From Corella eumyota (taxonomy: Eukaryota; Chordata; Ascidiacea; Phlebobranchia; Corellidae): a DNA stretch of 64,000 nt. The notes below the pieces were generated by a model. The model was not told where the DNA came from. It saw nothing but the letters and a program-made list of their open reading frames with translations, and did no database searches. Of this stretch, positions 35,001-44,352 are shown piece after piece. The DNA lies in contig OY720102.1 in assembly GCA_963082875.1 (NCBI GenBank), positions 13,180,990 to 13,244,989 on the forward strand, written 5' to 3'. A program made the translations under genes and the position numbers. The number at the start of each line of letters is the position of its first letter. Positions within the stretch are counted from its first letter, which is position 1.

Positions 35001-35993
35001 AGTATAGTTGGCCTGAATCGTTGAATATAATGAAGGAATATGTGAACAAGATTGTAAATGAAATAGAAAATAATAATTTGAAAAAAATAGATTAAAAAAA
35101 ACAAAATGTTTTATTGATAAAATTAATTTTTTTTTTGATCATTCTGCGAAATATTTAATTTTGACGTTGATACAACACAAATATTTTGCTTTAGAATTCT
35201 GTAGGTGACGTTTTATTAAATCAACAATTTTTAATGTTTAGACCTTGTATAGCGTAGCTGACAAAGTGAAGAACTTTGCTGTTGTTTACTTGGTTGACAT
35301 TACTGAGGTGCCAGACCTCAACAAAATGTACGAATTATACGACCCCTGCACAACTATGTTCTTCTACAGGTTGTTTACATTAAGAATGTAATTTTGTCAG
35401 CACAAGTATTAAGCATTAGAAAGACTAACTCGCGGTTTGCGGTTTGATTCTTATTGGTTTAGTGAACCAGCAGCATTGTGTAGTGTTCAGAATACTTGGC
35501 TTCATTAAATAAGGTCCTCAGATTATTCCCCACTGTTCCTATGCTGTGGGGCCCTCAAATAAGGCACTATAAAGGATATAAACTCCTGCTAAGCTAGCAC
35601 TTAATTATCAGGCAATTATAATCTATAATTATTCAAACTGCTAAAGCCAACTTAAAATTGGGCTGAGGTAACTGATGTTACTCTATATTTAGGTCGTGAA
35701 GTTGACCTTGCCACATCTAGAATAAATAAATACATGAAAAAATGTCAAATAAGGTTTAGTTACGCATTAAAATTAGGATTATAATATTTACAAATTATTA
35801 ACTGATTAAAAAAGTTTGTAGGAACAAGCACATAATGATCGATCTTGGGCTGGGAAACAACAACAAGATTAACTGGCCGTTGGAGGATAAACAAGAAATG
35901 ATCGACATCCTAGAGACAATATTTAAGAGGAAACAAAAGGGGCTGGGGTTGCTGGTTTCCCCAAAGGATTACTCAACAAAATATCAATATTAA
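32082..35993 (+). CDS. TXNL4A: TXNL4A/DIM1 U5 snRNP protein, split gene
   Basis: Exons 32082-32210, 35242-35369 and 35822-35993 total 429 bases: 142 residues plus stop, exactly the length of human TXNL4A. It reads MSYMLPHL...GHNWDPACMKMDE, then TLYSVADKVKNFAVVYLVDI and YELYDPCTTMFFYR, then NKHIMIDLG...SPKDYSTKYQY. TXNL4A is a thioredoxin-fold protein of the U5 snRNP and tri-snRNP, needed for pre-mRNA splicing in the nucleus. Intron 1 (3.0 kb) encloses a second, acceptor-less copy of exon 2 (32647-32774) and a whole 3beta-HSD-like pseudogene. Intron 2 holds a SINE. The functional gene thus spans two tandem cassettes. If the family gene lies elsewhere in the genome, this could be an expressed duplicate; the strict frame and length conservation favour function. 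Confidence 0.85.
32647..32774 (+). pseudogene. Extra TXNL4A exon 2 (cassette 2)
   Basis: The coding sequence is open (SIADKVKNFAVVYLVDITEV, then PDFKKMYELYDPCTT), but the bases before it are AATATTATACC where the copy at 35242 has AATGTTTAGACC, so the acceptor AG is gone. No exon 3 follows; a deletion joins the SINE in the next intron directly to the HSD side. Use of this exon would give a dead-end transcript. Confidence 0.8.
32886..33010 (+). repeat. SINE-1, truncated
   Basis: Head and first half of the SINE (GGGTAGTGGTCAAAACAC, GAGTAAGGAGCTATAAATG), cut off at CTGAACC where the deletion that removed TXNL4A exon 3 begins. Same insertion as at 198 and 35464. Confidence 0.75.
33162..35095 (+). 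pseudogene. 3beta-HSD-like dehydrogenase, copy 2
   Basis: Best preserved copy. Exons are 33162-33320 (MKVEWIKCGVMDHSSLISAV, VVLHKASVVTYKE, KINVGG), 33441-33665 (NVLKAYCANNLGYCLYTSSI, then YISTKK), 33986-34174, 34409-34621 (FLVGGNTYFLCDETLE; hydrophobic PFWLFILISMLVVWC) and 34910-35095 (EHFGYKPKYSWPESL, stop). The order matches the 3beta-HSD/isomerase family from its beta-3 strand to the C-terminus, including a YxxxK-like motif. The Rossmann exon with the Gly-rich NAD motif is missing, and the second exon changes frame just after YISTKK, as it does in copies 1 and 3. I therefore call it a pseudogene, although three of the five exons are open. Confidence 0.75.
33688..33948 (-). repeat. SINE-1, reverse
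   Basis: Same insertion as at 1530 and 36745, here lacking the tip of the tRNA-like head. Confidence 0.8.
35096..35241. other. Tandem duplication junction
   Basis: Right after the HSD stop codon the sequence switches to TXNL4A intron 1: AAAATGTTTTATTGATAAAATTAA matches 32512-32540 (quoted in part), then GATCATTCTGCGAAATATTTAA. The repeat unit is therefore about 32505-35097. Confidence 0.85.
35464..35735 (+). repeat. SINE-1
   Basis: Diverged copy in TXNL4A intron 2 (TGTGTAGTGTTCAGAATAC; GAACTAGCACTTAATTATC in the body). Same insertion as at 198 and 32886. Confidence 0.75.
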
Positions 35994-36197
35994 CGAGTAG
36001 GAATATTCTAAAATTTATTAGGAGGTTACTTGTCAGTTTATAAAAGTAAAGTTTATTTAAAACACAAAATTTTAATATCTTAATTTTATGCTTGGTATTA
36101 AGTATATTCGATAGTTTCTATTAAAATTATTTTTTTTATACAAATTAAAAAAAATTTTTAATTTTTTTTTTAAATCTCATTTTATTAATTTTTTCAG

Positions 36198-37706
36198 ATG
36201 CCACATGAAAGTTTAATGGATTAAGCATGACGTCACGGATCGTTGAAGTCTCATGTCAGTCGTACGAGGATGTCATGTGGTCTTGCATATGGCCAGTGTT
36301 GTTGATTACTAGGAATTAACCCCTCATCGAAAATTATAGAAAATAAATGTTGGAGGTAGGTATTGTGATGTCATAAGTGACGTTGTTGTTATATTAGAAT
36401 TAGACAACATAGTTTATTTATTCTAGAACTTAATTGATGTAGATTACTACTGGTAGTTGTTAAATATATTATGACGTCATACAGGAACAATGAACGTGCT
36501 GGAGGCTTGTTGTGCAAACAATGTCAGTTATTGTCTCTACATGAGCTCAATCGAGGCTTTCGGACCAAATTGAACCATGGAACCACTAGTGGGCGGTAGT
36601 GAAGACACTATTTACTGTTACTCTTTTGTGACGTTATACAGGAGTACAAAGAAACTGCGAAGGAGCTTGTGCTGGATTGGAACAGAATAAAGATGAAAAA
36701 TGGAAACATTTTAGGTGAAGTCACGTTATTTTCATTTATTTTTTTATTATATTTTTTTAAATATATCTTTATCTTCGATGTGGAAAAGTCGAAAAAGTGT
36801 CTCAAACATAGAGTAACAATAGTTAGTTTAACCCAATCTCAAGTTGCCTGTGGCAGTTTGAGCTATTATAAATAATTGTCCGATAATTATGCTGCCGATT
36901 AAGTGCTGGCTTGGCAGAAATTTAAATTGTTTATAACACCTTACTCAAGGGTGCTACAGCATAAGAGTAGTTGGGAGCAAACCCATGACCTTATGGTGGT
37001 GTACCAAGTGTTCTTACTACTACACCGCGCTGTCGGTCTACTCAGCATATAATTGTTTGCTTTTGTTCTTTTTTGTTATTGACGTCATTATATTTTGTAG
37101 AAACTAGTCACATGTGCACTTAGAGGTTCTGGTATTTATGGTAAAAATGACAACGTCACCAAATCGATTCATTTGCGCCAATTTGTGACTAAAGTGATCT
37201 AGTCTCTTATCCACCAGAGGCGCTACAAACTCAAATGTACGTTGGAAACGTGGCTTGGTGTCACATGATAAAATGCAGGTAAACAAAACTTAGTTGTTCA
37301 CTGCTTTAATATTGGGTTAGTGTGCAAAAGGTCTCTGGTTCGAGCACCATCACAGCCATATATAGCTCCAGTTGTAACTAATATGTCTCTGCATGATCTT
37401 ACCGAAGGATTAGCTTTAAAGTTTAGGAAAAAATATTGGTTTATGTTTAATTTAAGTTTAATAATTTCAATAATTTCTTGTACTCTAACTATAACTTATA
37501 TTGAACAGGAGTCCTCTTCTTTGGTTTGGGAAATCACCTACTTTCTGTGTAACGACACCCCAGAATTATCTTCGCTGAGATTAAACTTGAAATTCTACGA
37601 ACATTCAGGGTTCACCATTCACGAACATTCAGGGTTCACCACGAGGGAGCCGGTGTTGCCAGTTTGGTTGTTTATCCTCATTTCAACATTTGTTGTTTGG
37701 TGTTCA
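36198..37706 (+). pseudogene. 3beta-HSD-like dehydrogenase, copy 3, truncated
   Basis: Exons 36198-36355, 36485-36714, 37101-37278 and 37509-37706 parallel copies 1 and 2. Exon 1 has M-K-V-stop as in copy 1. Exon 2 reads NVLEACCANNVSYCLYMSSI, then a stop after FGPN, then YRSTKKL before the shared frame change. The fourth exon has a short internal duplication ([18 protein letters not shown]). The sequence then breaks into a SINE fragment, so the fifth exon is missing. Confidence 0.8.
36745..37036 (-). repeat. SINE-1, reverse
   Basis: Same insertion as at 1530 and 33688, with head complement ACTACACCGCGCTG. Confidence 0.85.
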
Positions 37707-37778
37707 AAGGCTCTACAGCATAAGAGCAGTGGGGATTAAACCCAGGAACTTATTTAATAAATTCAAATGTTCTAACCA
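37707..37778 (-). repeat. SINE fragment at HSD/ETS junction
   Basis: CTCTACAGCATAAGAGCAGTG, GGGATTAAACCC and TTCTAACCATTAC match the reverse SINE fragment at 39690-39770. It joins HSD copy 3 directly to the ETS exon. Confidence 0.7.
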
Positions 37779-40455
37779 TTACATTCCTATTCCGTTGTGG
37801 CAGTTTTTATTAAAGTTATTATGCGATCCAACCTGTAAAAATCTGATTAAATGGACCGGTGAAAAATGGCAGTTTAAAATGGAAGAACCTGATAAAGTGG
37901 CAAAGTAATTTCTACCATTTTTATATTTTACATCCAAAGTTTTTTAATATTTTTTTTATTAGTGGTTGCTATAAAGCGGCTTATTGTAGAAGTTTCTTTG
38001 GGCTTTAGGACATAAGGTTGAGGGTTTGATCCCCACTGCATTCATACTGTAGTGCCCTTGATTAAAGCATTAAAAACAAAACAACTTCCAGTAATCTAAA
38101 AAAATTAGAAGATTATTTATCGGGCAAAACTGGCAGCGTGGTGTAGTGGTAAGAACAATTGCTACACCACCATGAGGTCGTGGGTTCAATTCCCACTGCT
38201 CTCATGCTGTAGCGCCCTTAAGTAAGGCGATATAAACGGTATGAACTCCTGCTGAGCCAGCACTTAATCAGCAGCATAATTATCAGGCAATTAAAATCTA
38301 TATAATATCCTGATTTGCCACAGGCAACTCGGGACTGGGTCAGAGTAACAAATGTTACTTTATGTTTAGGTCACGCATTCGACCTTCCCACATCAAGGAT
38401 AAAAATATGTATACAAAAAATCAATAATATCCTAAACTGGCAAGCTAAACCCGAGACTGGGTTGGGGTAACAAATATTACTCTATGTATAGGCTGTGAAG
38501 TCGACCTTTCTACATCAAGGATAAATAAATAAAAAATTATATAATAACTTTATCAATTAAATTCTGTAATTTTTTTAGACGATGGGGCTTAAGAAAAAAT
38601 AAACCAAAAATGACATACGAGAAACTATCGAGAGGAATTCGGTATTATTACGATAAAAATATCATCGTCAAATGTCCAGCAAGGTAATAAAATGTTCAAT
38701 GTTTTTATAGAAAAAATATATAGAGAAATGTTAACATCGATTTGTTTTTCTTTATCTTAACCCTCCTTTGGAAAATGCTTTTTAAAAATTTTAACAAATT
38801 TTTTGTAATATGTTGTTTCAAAATTTTGATATGTTAAGGTAATTAGTTTTTGTGGCATATTAGCTTTAACATTTTAGTTTTATAAACTTTCCTAATCTTT
38901 AAATAAATCTGACAGCGAGTCATACTAATGAGAACACTTAGCATCACTACATGAGGTCTTAGGTTCGATCCCCAATGATTTCATGCTGTACCGCCCTTGA
39001 GTAAGGTGCTATAAACGGTATGAACTCCTGCTGAGCCAGCACTTAATCAGCGGCATAATTATCGGGCATTTATAATCTCTATAACATTCCAAACTGGCAA
39101 AGACAACTCGAGACTGGGTCACGGTAACAAAAGTTGGTCGTGAAGTCGATCTTCCGGCATCAAAGATAAATAAATACATGAACAAAAATTATTCTGTTTT
39201 TTTTTTTTTTTTTAAATTTTTAATATTTTTTTTGTTTTAGGCGTTATGTTTACAAGTATGTAAACAACTTGGAACGGATTTTGGGTTTCACAGCTTCTGA
39301 AATTCATAAAATGATTGGAATCCAACCTTTATTTGATGAGATTAAGAATTCAAAACTAAATAGCGAAAAAAATGCCGGTAAAAAAAATTTTTCACCATTT
39401 TCATGTTAAATTATTTATTCTCGATGTGAAAAGGTCGACTTCGCAACCTAAACATAGAGTAACATCAGTTACTTCAACCCAGTCTTGAGTTGCCTGTGGC
39501 AGTTTGGGATATTATAAATTATAATTGCCCGATGTTTATACTGCTGATTAAGTGCTGGCTCAGCAAGAGTTCTGTTTATATATAGGGCCTTACTCTAGGG
39601 CGCTACAGCATGAGATCAGTGGAGATTGAACCCACAGCCTCATGTGTGGTGTAGCAAGTGTTCTTACTACTACACCACGCCACTTAAGGGTGTAACATCT
39701 TTAAAGCAGTGGGGATCGAACCAAAGACCTTATGTAGTAAAGCCAAATATTTTAACCATCATAACTTTAGTAAATTATTAATTTTTATCTTTTTTTTAGA
39801 CTCTGGCAAATTTGGTTTAATTCTACCAAAGGCAAAGCAAGACGCATCGAGTTCAAATCCCACTGAATGCATTCAAGAAAACATTTTTTCTACCAACTTG
39901 GATACAAAGAATGTTGTCAATCTTTCGGGTATGAACTTTTAAATTTTATTTATAAAATATTTATTTTGTAGAAAAATAACTTTTTAAACTCCTGCTGAGC
40001 CAGTACTTAATTAGCAGCTTAATAAGCTAACAATTATAATCAATACTGGCAGCGTGGTGTAGTGGTAAAAACACTTGCTACACCACCATGAGGTCGTGGG
40101 TTTAATCCACACTGCTCTCATGCTGTAGCGCCCTTGAGTAAGGCGCTATAAACGGTATGAACTCCTGCTGAGCCAGCACTAAAATCAGTAGCATAACTAC
40201 TGGGCAATTATAATCTATAATATCCCAAACTGCCAAAGGCAACTTGAGACTGGGTCAAGGTAACTGATGTAACTCTATGTTTAAGCCATGAAGTCAGCCT
40301 TCCCACATTAAGGATAAATAAAATACAAGACGTATTGGTAATGCATTTTTTCTATTTTTTTAGATGTGAGCAGCACTCTTAACTACAATGACAACTACGT
40401 AAACACATTAAATGAACAACCTCTGCTCTCCGAGACCGAAAACAAACAAAACTAA
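37779..40455 (+). CDS. ETS-domain transcription factor, 5' end unclear
   Basis: Exons: about 37779-37904 ([20 protein letters not shown], then [17 protein letters not shown]), 38579-38683 ([20 protein letters not shown], then RYYYDKNI), 39241-39377 ([20 protein letters not shown]), 39800-39928 and 40364-40455 (ends ENKQN, stop). All internal phases agree. The ETS winged-helix domain is complete, with the recognition helix [14 protein letters not shown] including the two DNA-contacting Arg residues. The LGFT segment after the domain resembles ETS1/ETS2. The product binds GGA-type DNA sites in the nucleus. No pointed domain or start codon is visible: the first exon abuts a SINE, and the only nearby acceptor-like AG (37745) lies in that SINE. 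Either earlier exons are missing and the gene is a truncated duplicate, or the SINE supplies an acceptor and upstream exons lie further away. Confidence 0.8.
37975..38075 (+). repeat. Degenerate SINE-1 head
   Basis: ATAAGGTTGAGGGTTTGATCC, followed by CCCACTGCATTCATACTGTAG (each quoted in part), matches the B box and next block of the SINE. ETS intron 1. Confidence 0.5.
38131..38418 (+). repeat. SINE-1, near full length
   Basis: TGGCAGCGTGGTGTAGTGGT head, B box GGGTTCAATTCC, full body and A-rich end. A 3' half of another copy follows at 38425-38535. ETS intron 1. Confidence 0.9.
38911..39190 (+). repeat. SINE-1
   Basis: Diverged head (GACAGCGAGTCATACTAATG), B box AGGTTCGATCC, full body. ETS intron 2. 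Confidence 0.85.
39411..39770 (-). repeat. Two reverse SINE-1 copies, adjacent
   Basis: A near-complete reverse copy (39411-39682) ends ACTACACCACGCCAC. A second reverse head fragment (39683-39770) follows with GGGATCGAACC. ETS intron 3. Confidence 0.8.
40047..40330 (+). repeat. SINE-1, near full length
   Basis: TGGCAGCGTGGTGTAGTGGT head and complete body. A fragment of another copy precedes it at 39985-40045. ETS intron 4. Confidence 0.88.
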
Positions 40456-40688
40456 AATTTTAAGATTTTTGTTAATTTGATGAAATATAAAATTCAAAAA
40501 TTTAAATTATTTTAGCACTGTCTCTTTATGTATATATTAAATTCTGTCTAAAAATCATTTTTTTAAATAGTTTACTTTAGTAAAATTCGTTTTTAATGTA
40601 CATATTTTAGCATCATAAATACATATTGTAAAAAAAAATTATTTTAGAGTAATATTTTTAAATTGTTCTCAAGTTAAGGTGGGGTTGT

Positions 40689-41000
40689 TGCCCGATAGTT
40701 ATGCTACTAAATAAGTGTTGGCTCAGCAGTCCGGTAGTGTGGTTAAGCGGTCTTGGCAGCGGATTACGAGCCGAAAGGTTTCGGGTTCGAGCTGCACCAT
40801 TGCCACACTATTCGCCCTTGAGCCCGGCGTTTACGGATAGCTCATACACGTCATTAACAGCACACACTTAGCCAATAAAAATATCAAAACCTATCACAAA
40901 AAAAAGTGTTGGTTCAGCAGAATTTTATACTACTTATAGTTGAACTAAATAGCGCCACAGAATGAAAGCAGTGGGGATCGAAACAAGGACCTCTTGCTGG
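40689..41000 (-). repeat. Reverse SINE-1 fragment split by SINE-2
   Basis: CCCGATAGTTATGCTACTAA and, after the insert, GTTCAGCAGAATTTTATAC are consecutive parts of a reverse SINE-1 copy (40689-40729 and 40904-41000). Confidence 0.8.
40730..40903 (+). repeat. Second tRNA-derived SINE (SINE-2)
   Basis: A different tRNA-like head: GTAGTGTGGTTAAGCGGTC (A box) and TTTCGGGTTCGAGCTGC (B box), then CGCCCTTGAGCCCGGCG and an A-rich tail. It is flanked by a 17-bp target duplication AAGTGTTGGCTCAGCAG / AAGTGTTGGTTCAGCAG (40713-40729 and 40904-40920, one mismatch). Only copy seen in the window. Confidence 0.88.
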
Positions 41001-41235
41001 GGCTTTCACAGTACTTTGTTATATTAATACGACGGTTAAAAACGACAAAATCAATTTAACGATTTAAAAAGGAATAAAAATAATAAGTTAACACAAAGAT
41101 TTGTATATAATATAATAAAATATTTATTTTGGGCTGAGTAACTATGTCATATGTTTAAATTATTTTTGATATTTCAACATTTTAACTAAATCAAATTGTA
41201 ACATTCTGATCTGGTGGTATTAACATTGGTAAGAG

Positions 41236-41524
41236 CCGGCAGCGTGGTGTAGTGGTAAGAACACTTGCTACACCACACATGAGGTCGTGGGTTCAATCCC
41301 CACTGATCTCATGCTGTAGCGCCCTTGAGTAAGGCGCTATAAACGGTCTAAACTCCTGCTGAGCCAGCACCTAATCAGCAGTATATTATCGGGCAATTAA
41401 AATCTATAATATCCCAAACTGCCACAGGTAACTCGACACTGGGTCGGAGTAACTGATGTTACTCTATGTTTAAGTCGCGAATTCGACTTTCCCACATCGA
41501 GAATAAAGATATATACAAAAAAAA
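41236..41524 (+). repeat. SINE-1, full-length reference copy
   Basis: CCGGCAGCGTGGTGTAGTGG head, B box GGGTTCAATCC, body and terminal A run. It is the least diverged copy in the window, together with 51928. Confidence 0.92.
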
Positions 41525-42084
41525 AGTGTTTTCGCATTATTATTATATTTGAAATTATTTCGTAATCTCTTTTTAGTAAGGTAACTGATCGATAATCTTC
41601 TGGTAACAATAAACCCTTTTCTGGTTTGATTATTAAAATAATTATTTAAAATATATAAATATTGTTCAAGTTTGTTTTATTTTTTTTGCAATTTAATGTT
41701 TTGTAATGGAGGGCAAATAATTAAAATATTTTATTGGTGGCTGTGGCGATAGACGTAAATGTGTCAACTAATCTGTTGATATAAACAACCAACTCGAAGG
41801 TCACTACAAAGTCATTCATGTTTCGTGTAAGTTAAACATAAAAATTGTTTTAACTTTAAGCTAGTATTATTAACAATGTTATAAAAACAAATTTGTAATT
41901 AGATTTAATAAAAAGTAAAATGTAAAACTAACAACTAAACAAAGACAGGTCTTTTTTGGTTAAAAATTTACGCTCGCATATATAATAGCTGAATAGAAAA
42001 AATATTTTTTTTAAAAACTGTATATATATTTAAAACGGAAAAAACAGGCGCTTTTGAGATAAAAAATGCGTGCTAGCGTACGTG
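41525..42084. other. Intergenic, nothing recognised
   Basis: A/T-rich DNA without a convincing exon. Confidence 0.5.
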
Positions 42085-42790
42085 GGGACCAGAAGACTTG
42101 GCAAGAAGGTTCAGTCTGCAGCGCCAGTCTGGAAAGTAGGACAGTTTTGGACGAGATCTCGTGCGTGCAAGCGTAAAAAAATGCGTGACCGCGCGTGCAC
42201 GCAGACCAAAATTTTCGGTCTAGGCGTGCACGTGTGATATATGTTAGCATCATATATGTTAGCATGTTTTAGGCGTCAGTACTGCGCGTGCACATTTTTT
42301 TAAGACCCAGGCGTGCAAAACGCTAATTCCAGGCGTGCTTTTTTTTTAATGAAAAAAATCTCGTGCGTTCACGCTGCTCTACTTTCCAGACTGGCTGCAG
42401 CGTGTAATGCCAGCATAAGACCGATCATGTTTTCCTCATATTTAAAATAAAATTTTGCAAAAAAAACAGTATATATTTAGTCGGCGATATATGGTCTTAG
42501 GCTGCGTACACAGCAATTTTGTCTTCGACTTTCTGCCGTTTTTTGCAGGCGCAATCTCTTGTTAATAGTTTATTTTAAATTAGTTTTTAAAACATTAATC
42601 TTAAAAAAAAATGTCATTATTGTAACAACTTATCAAAACTTTTATATATGCTGTACTTATTGCAAAATTTAAATATTAGTAAATGATGATCTTATGCTGA
42701 CATTATAAGCGGGAATATTGTTGTAGACTTATGCCGTGTTTTTTCCGGCTGAATCTCCTTACGGCCAAACCTTTTGGCAACGTAAGGTTA
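42085..42790. repeat. Foldback MITE relatives with nested insert
   Basis: GACCAGAAGACTTGGCAAG, TTCAGTCTGCAGCG and later CGTTTTTTGCAGGCGCAATC, then TACGGCCAAACCTTTTGGC at 42758-42780, are diverged arms of the element seen complete at 23091. The inner block (AACAACTTATCAAAACTTTT) recurs. The exact number of elements is unclear. Confidence 0.6.
42124..42394. mobile_element. hAT-like MITE, 271 bp
   Basis: Inverted ends CCAGTCTGGAAAGTAG and CTACTTTCCAGACTGG, flanked by the perfect 8-bp duplication CTGCAGCG (42116-42123 and 42395-42402). The interior is rich in GCGTGCACG words. It is inserted in an older foldback MITE. Confidence 0.9.
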
Positions 42791-42857
42791 TTTTAAATTT
42801 ATATTATCGATATTTAAAGCAAAATTACAGAAAAAGTTTTGTTATAGTTTCAAATAT

Positions 42858-43096
42858 GGTTGCCGGTCGACCCAGACTCGGGTCAATGCGTCCTAGTCGA
42901 TCTGAACTAACACAACAGAAATTTTGAATGTTCATTATTTTTGTTGTAAATTAAAATAGTGCACGCACACTTATCGCATATTACTCTTAAGATACAGTAC
43001 ATTTGATTCGTCACATATATGTGCCTAAATTGTATAAAGGGTTACGTAATGTGAGTAAGAATCGACTTGAACCCGAGTACGGATCGACTGACAACC
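42858..43096. mobile_element. MITE, 239 bp, 8-bp duplication
   Basis: Ends GGTTGCCGGTCGACCC / complement of GGTTGTCAGTCGATCC, with an inner inverted ACTCGGGT. Flanked by TCAAATAT on both sides (42850-42857 and 43097-43104). Confidence 0.88.
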
Positions 43097-43129
43097 TCAA
43101 ATATAACTAAAAACGGTTAGTCGTAAAAT

Positions 43130-43400
43130 TGTGCAGCATAAAAAAGCCTGTTTTTAATTTATTTTAAAACACATACAAAAGAATAAAAGTTTTAAAAATT
43201 AACATACCTAATTATCTTAACAACTGATAAAAATTTTTTGCTTATTTATTTTTTGCAAATTTTATTTTAAATATCGGTAAAATATGGTCTTGCTTTAAGG
43301 TTATTTGCGGATTTTATGCTGCAAGCTCTCTGCCGTTTCATGAAAAATTTTGCAGGCCAAAGCACTTGATTTGATCCGTTTTAAAACTACTTTTTATAAT
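43130..43400. repeat. Foldback MITE family fragment
   Basis: Inner block (ATCTTAACAACTGATAAAAA; ATCGGTAAAATATGGTCTTG) and an end ATTTTGCAGGCCAAAGC related to the 23091 element. Confidence 0.55.
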
Positions 43401-43601
43401 AATGGTCACAATAAAAGTAGAAAAAAAGATTTAAAGTAACGCACTTTAAAGTTACAAAACTAATGCAAATTTTGCAAAAAATTGTATTAAAGAATTTCTT
43501 TTTATAACATATAATCGTTTTTGATGTTTATACTTTAAAGTCGCTTAATTGCCCAACAGGCCAATTAAATATTCACCAACTTGTAAGAAATAAGTCATAA
43601 A

Positions 43602-44011
43602 CAATGTTCCCTTTAAGCGCGAAACCTGCAACTTTGCAGGGAACCTGCGCAGTAAAATCTTCGGACCGCGCAAAAAAGGAACGCTATTTTAATGAAACTT
43701 TAAGGGTTGGTGTAATAAGTATATACGAAAATGTAGAAAAACATTTTTAAAAACAAGAGACCCATGGTGTGAATTAAGGATACACTACGAAAATTTAAAA
43801 AAAGGCACAAACGACGCACTACAAAACGACACACTATTATTTTTTAACAAAACACATAAATTGATCATGTTTATAAGGCTTGGAAGGGGTAGGTTATATA
43901 TTTAAGTGAAATTTGTGGGTTTAAAAGAATTTAGGCACCTGTGCACCCGGTTTCGAAATTGTGCACTTTTTTGGGCATCTGTGCGGTGGGTTTTTCTTAG
44001 CGGGAACACTG
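43602..44011. mobile_element. hAT-like MITE, 410 bp
   Basis: Left end CAATGTTCCCTTTAAGC and right end complementary to CAGTGTTCCCGCTAAG. Flanks are GTCATAAA and GTCAGGAA (six of eight match), as for an aged 8-bp target duplication. Confidence 0.7.
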
Positions 44012-44104
44012 GTCAGGAATAAAAAGGAGAAATTAGACGAATGATAGACAGTATTAACCTCGCTGCTCAAAGGCACCTTATTTCAAATAGACTTTTTTGT
44101 TTAT

Positions 44105-44232
44105 ATCTGTATATAGTGTTGTAATAGTGTTGTAATAATGTTATAATAGTGTTGGTAAATTTTTGACATTGCAGAAGTGATAATAGTGTTGTAATAGTGT
44201 TGGTGTATTTTTGACATTGCAAAAGTGATTAA
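44105..44232. repeat. Short tandem duplication
   Basis: About 60 bases occur twice: GTGTTGTAATAGTGTTG, then TTTTTGACATTGCA and AAGTGAT. It lies just upstream of the next gene. Confidence 0.8.
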
Positions 44233-44352
44233 GGAATTAAATGTAATTTAAAATGAGTGTTATCAGAATACGAAATTTTGTGTTAATTTTTCAGGTGTCT
44301 TGCTAAAAATAATATCATCGAAAACTATTAAATTTTGTTCGAAATTTTTATT

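Noticed and set aside
37320-37908. HSD-ETS fusion protein
   Set aside because: The HSD frame and the ETS frame differ at the junction, and the HSD copy is already broken.
41236-41310. Functional tRNA gene
   Set aside because: A and B boxes are present, but the same head occurs about twenty times attached to one SINE body; no clean acceptor stem was seen.
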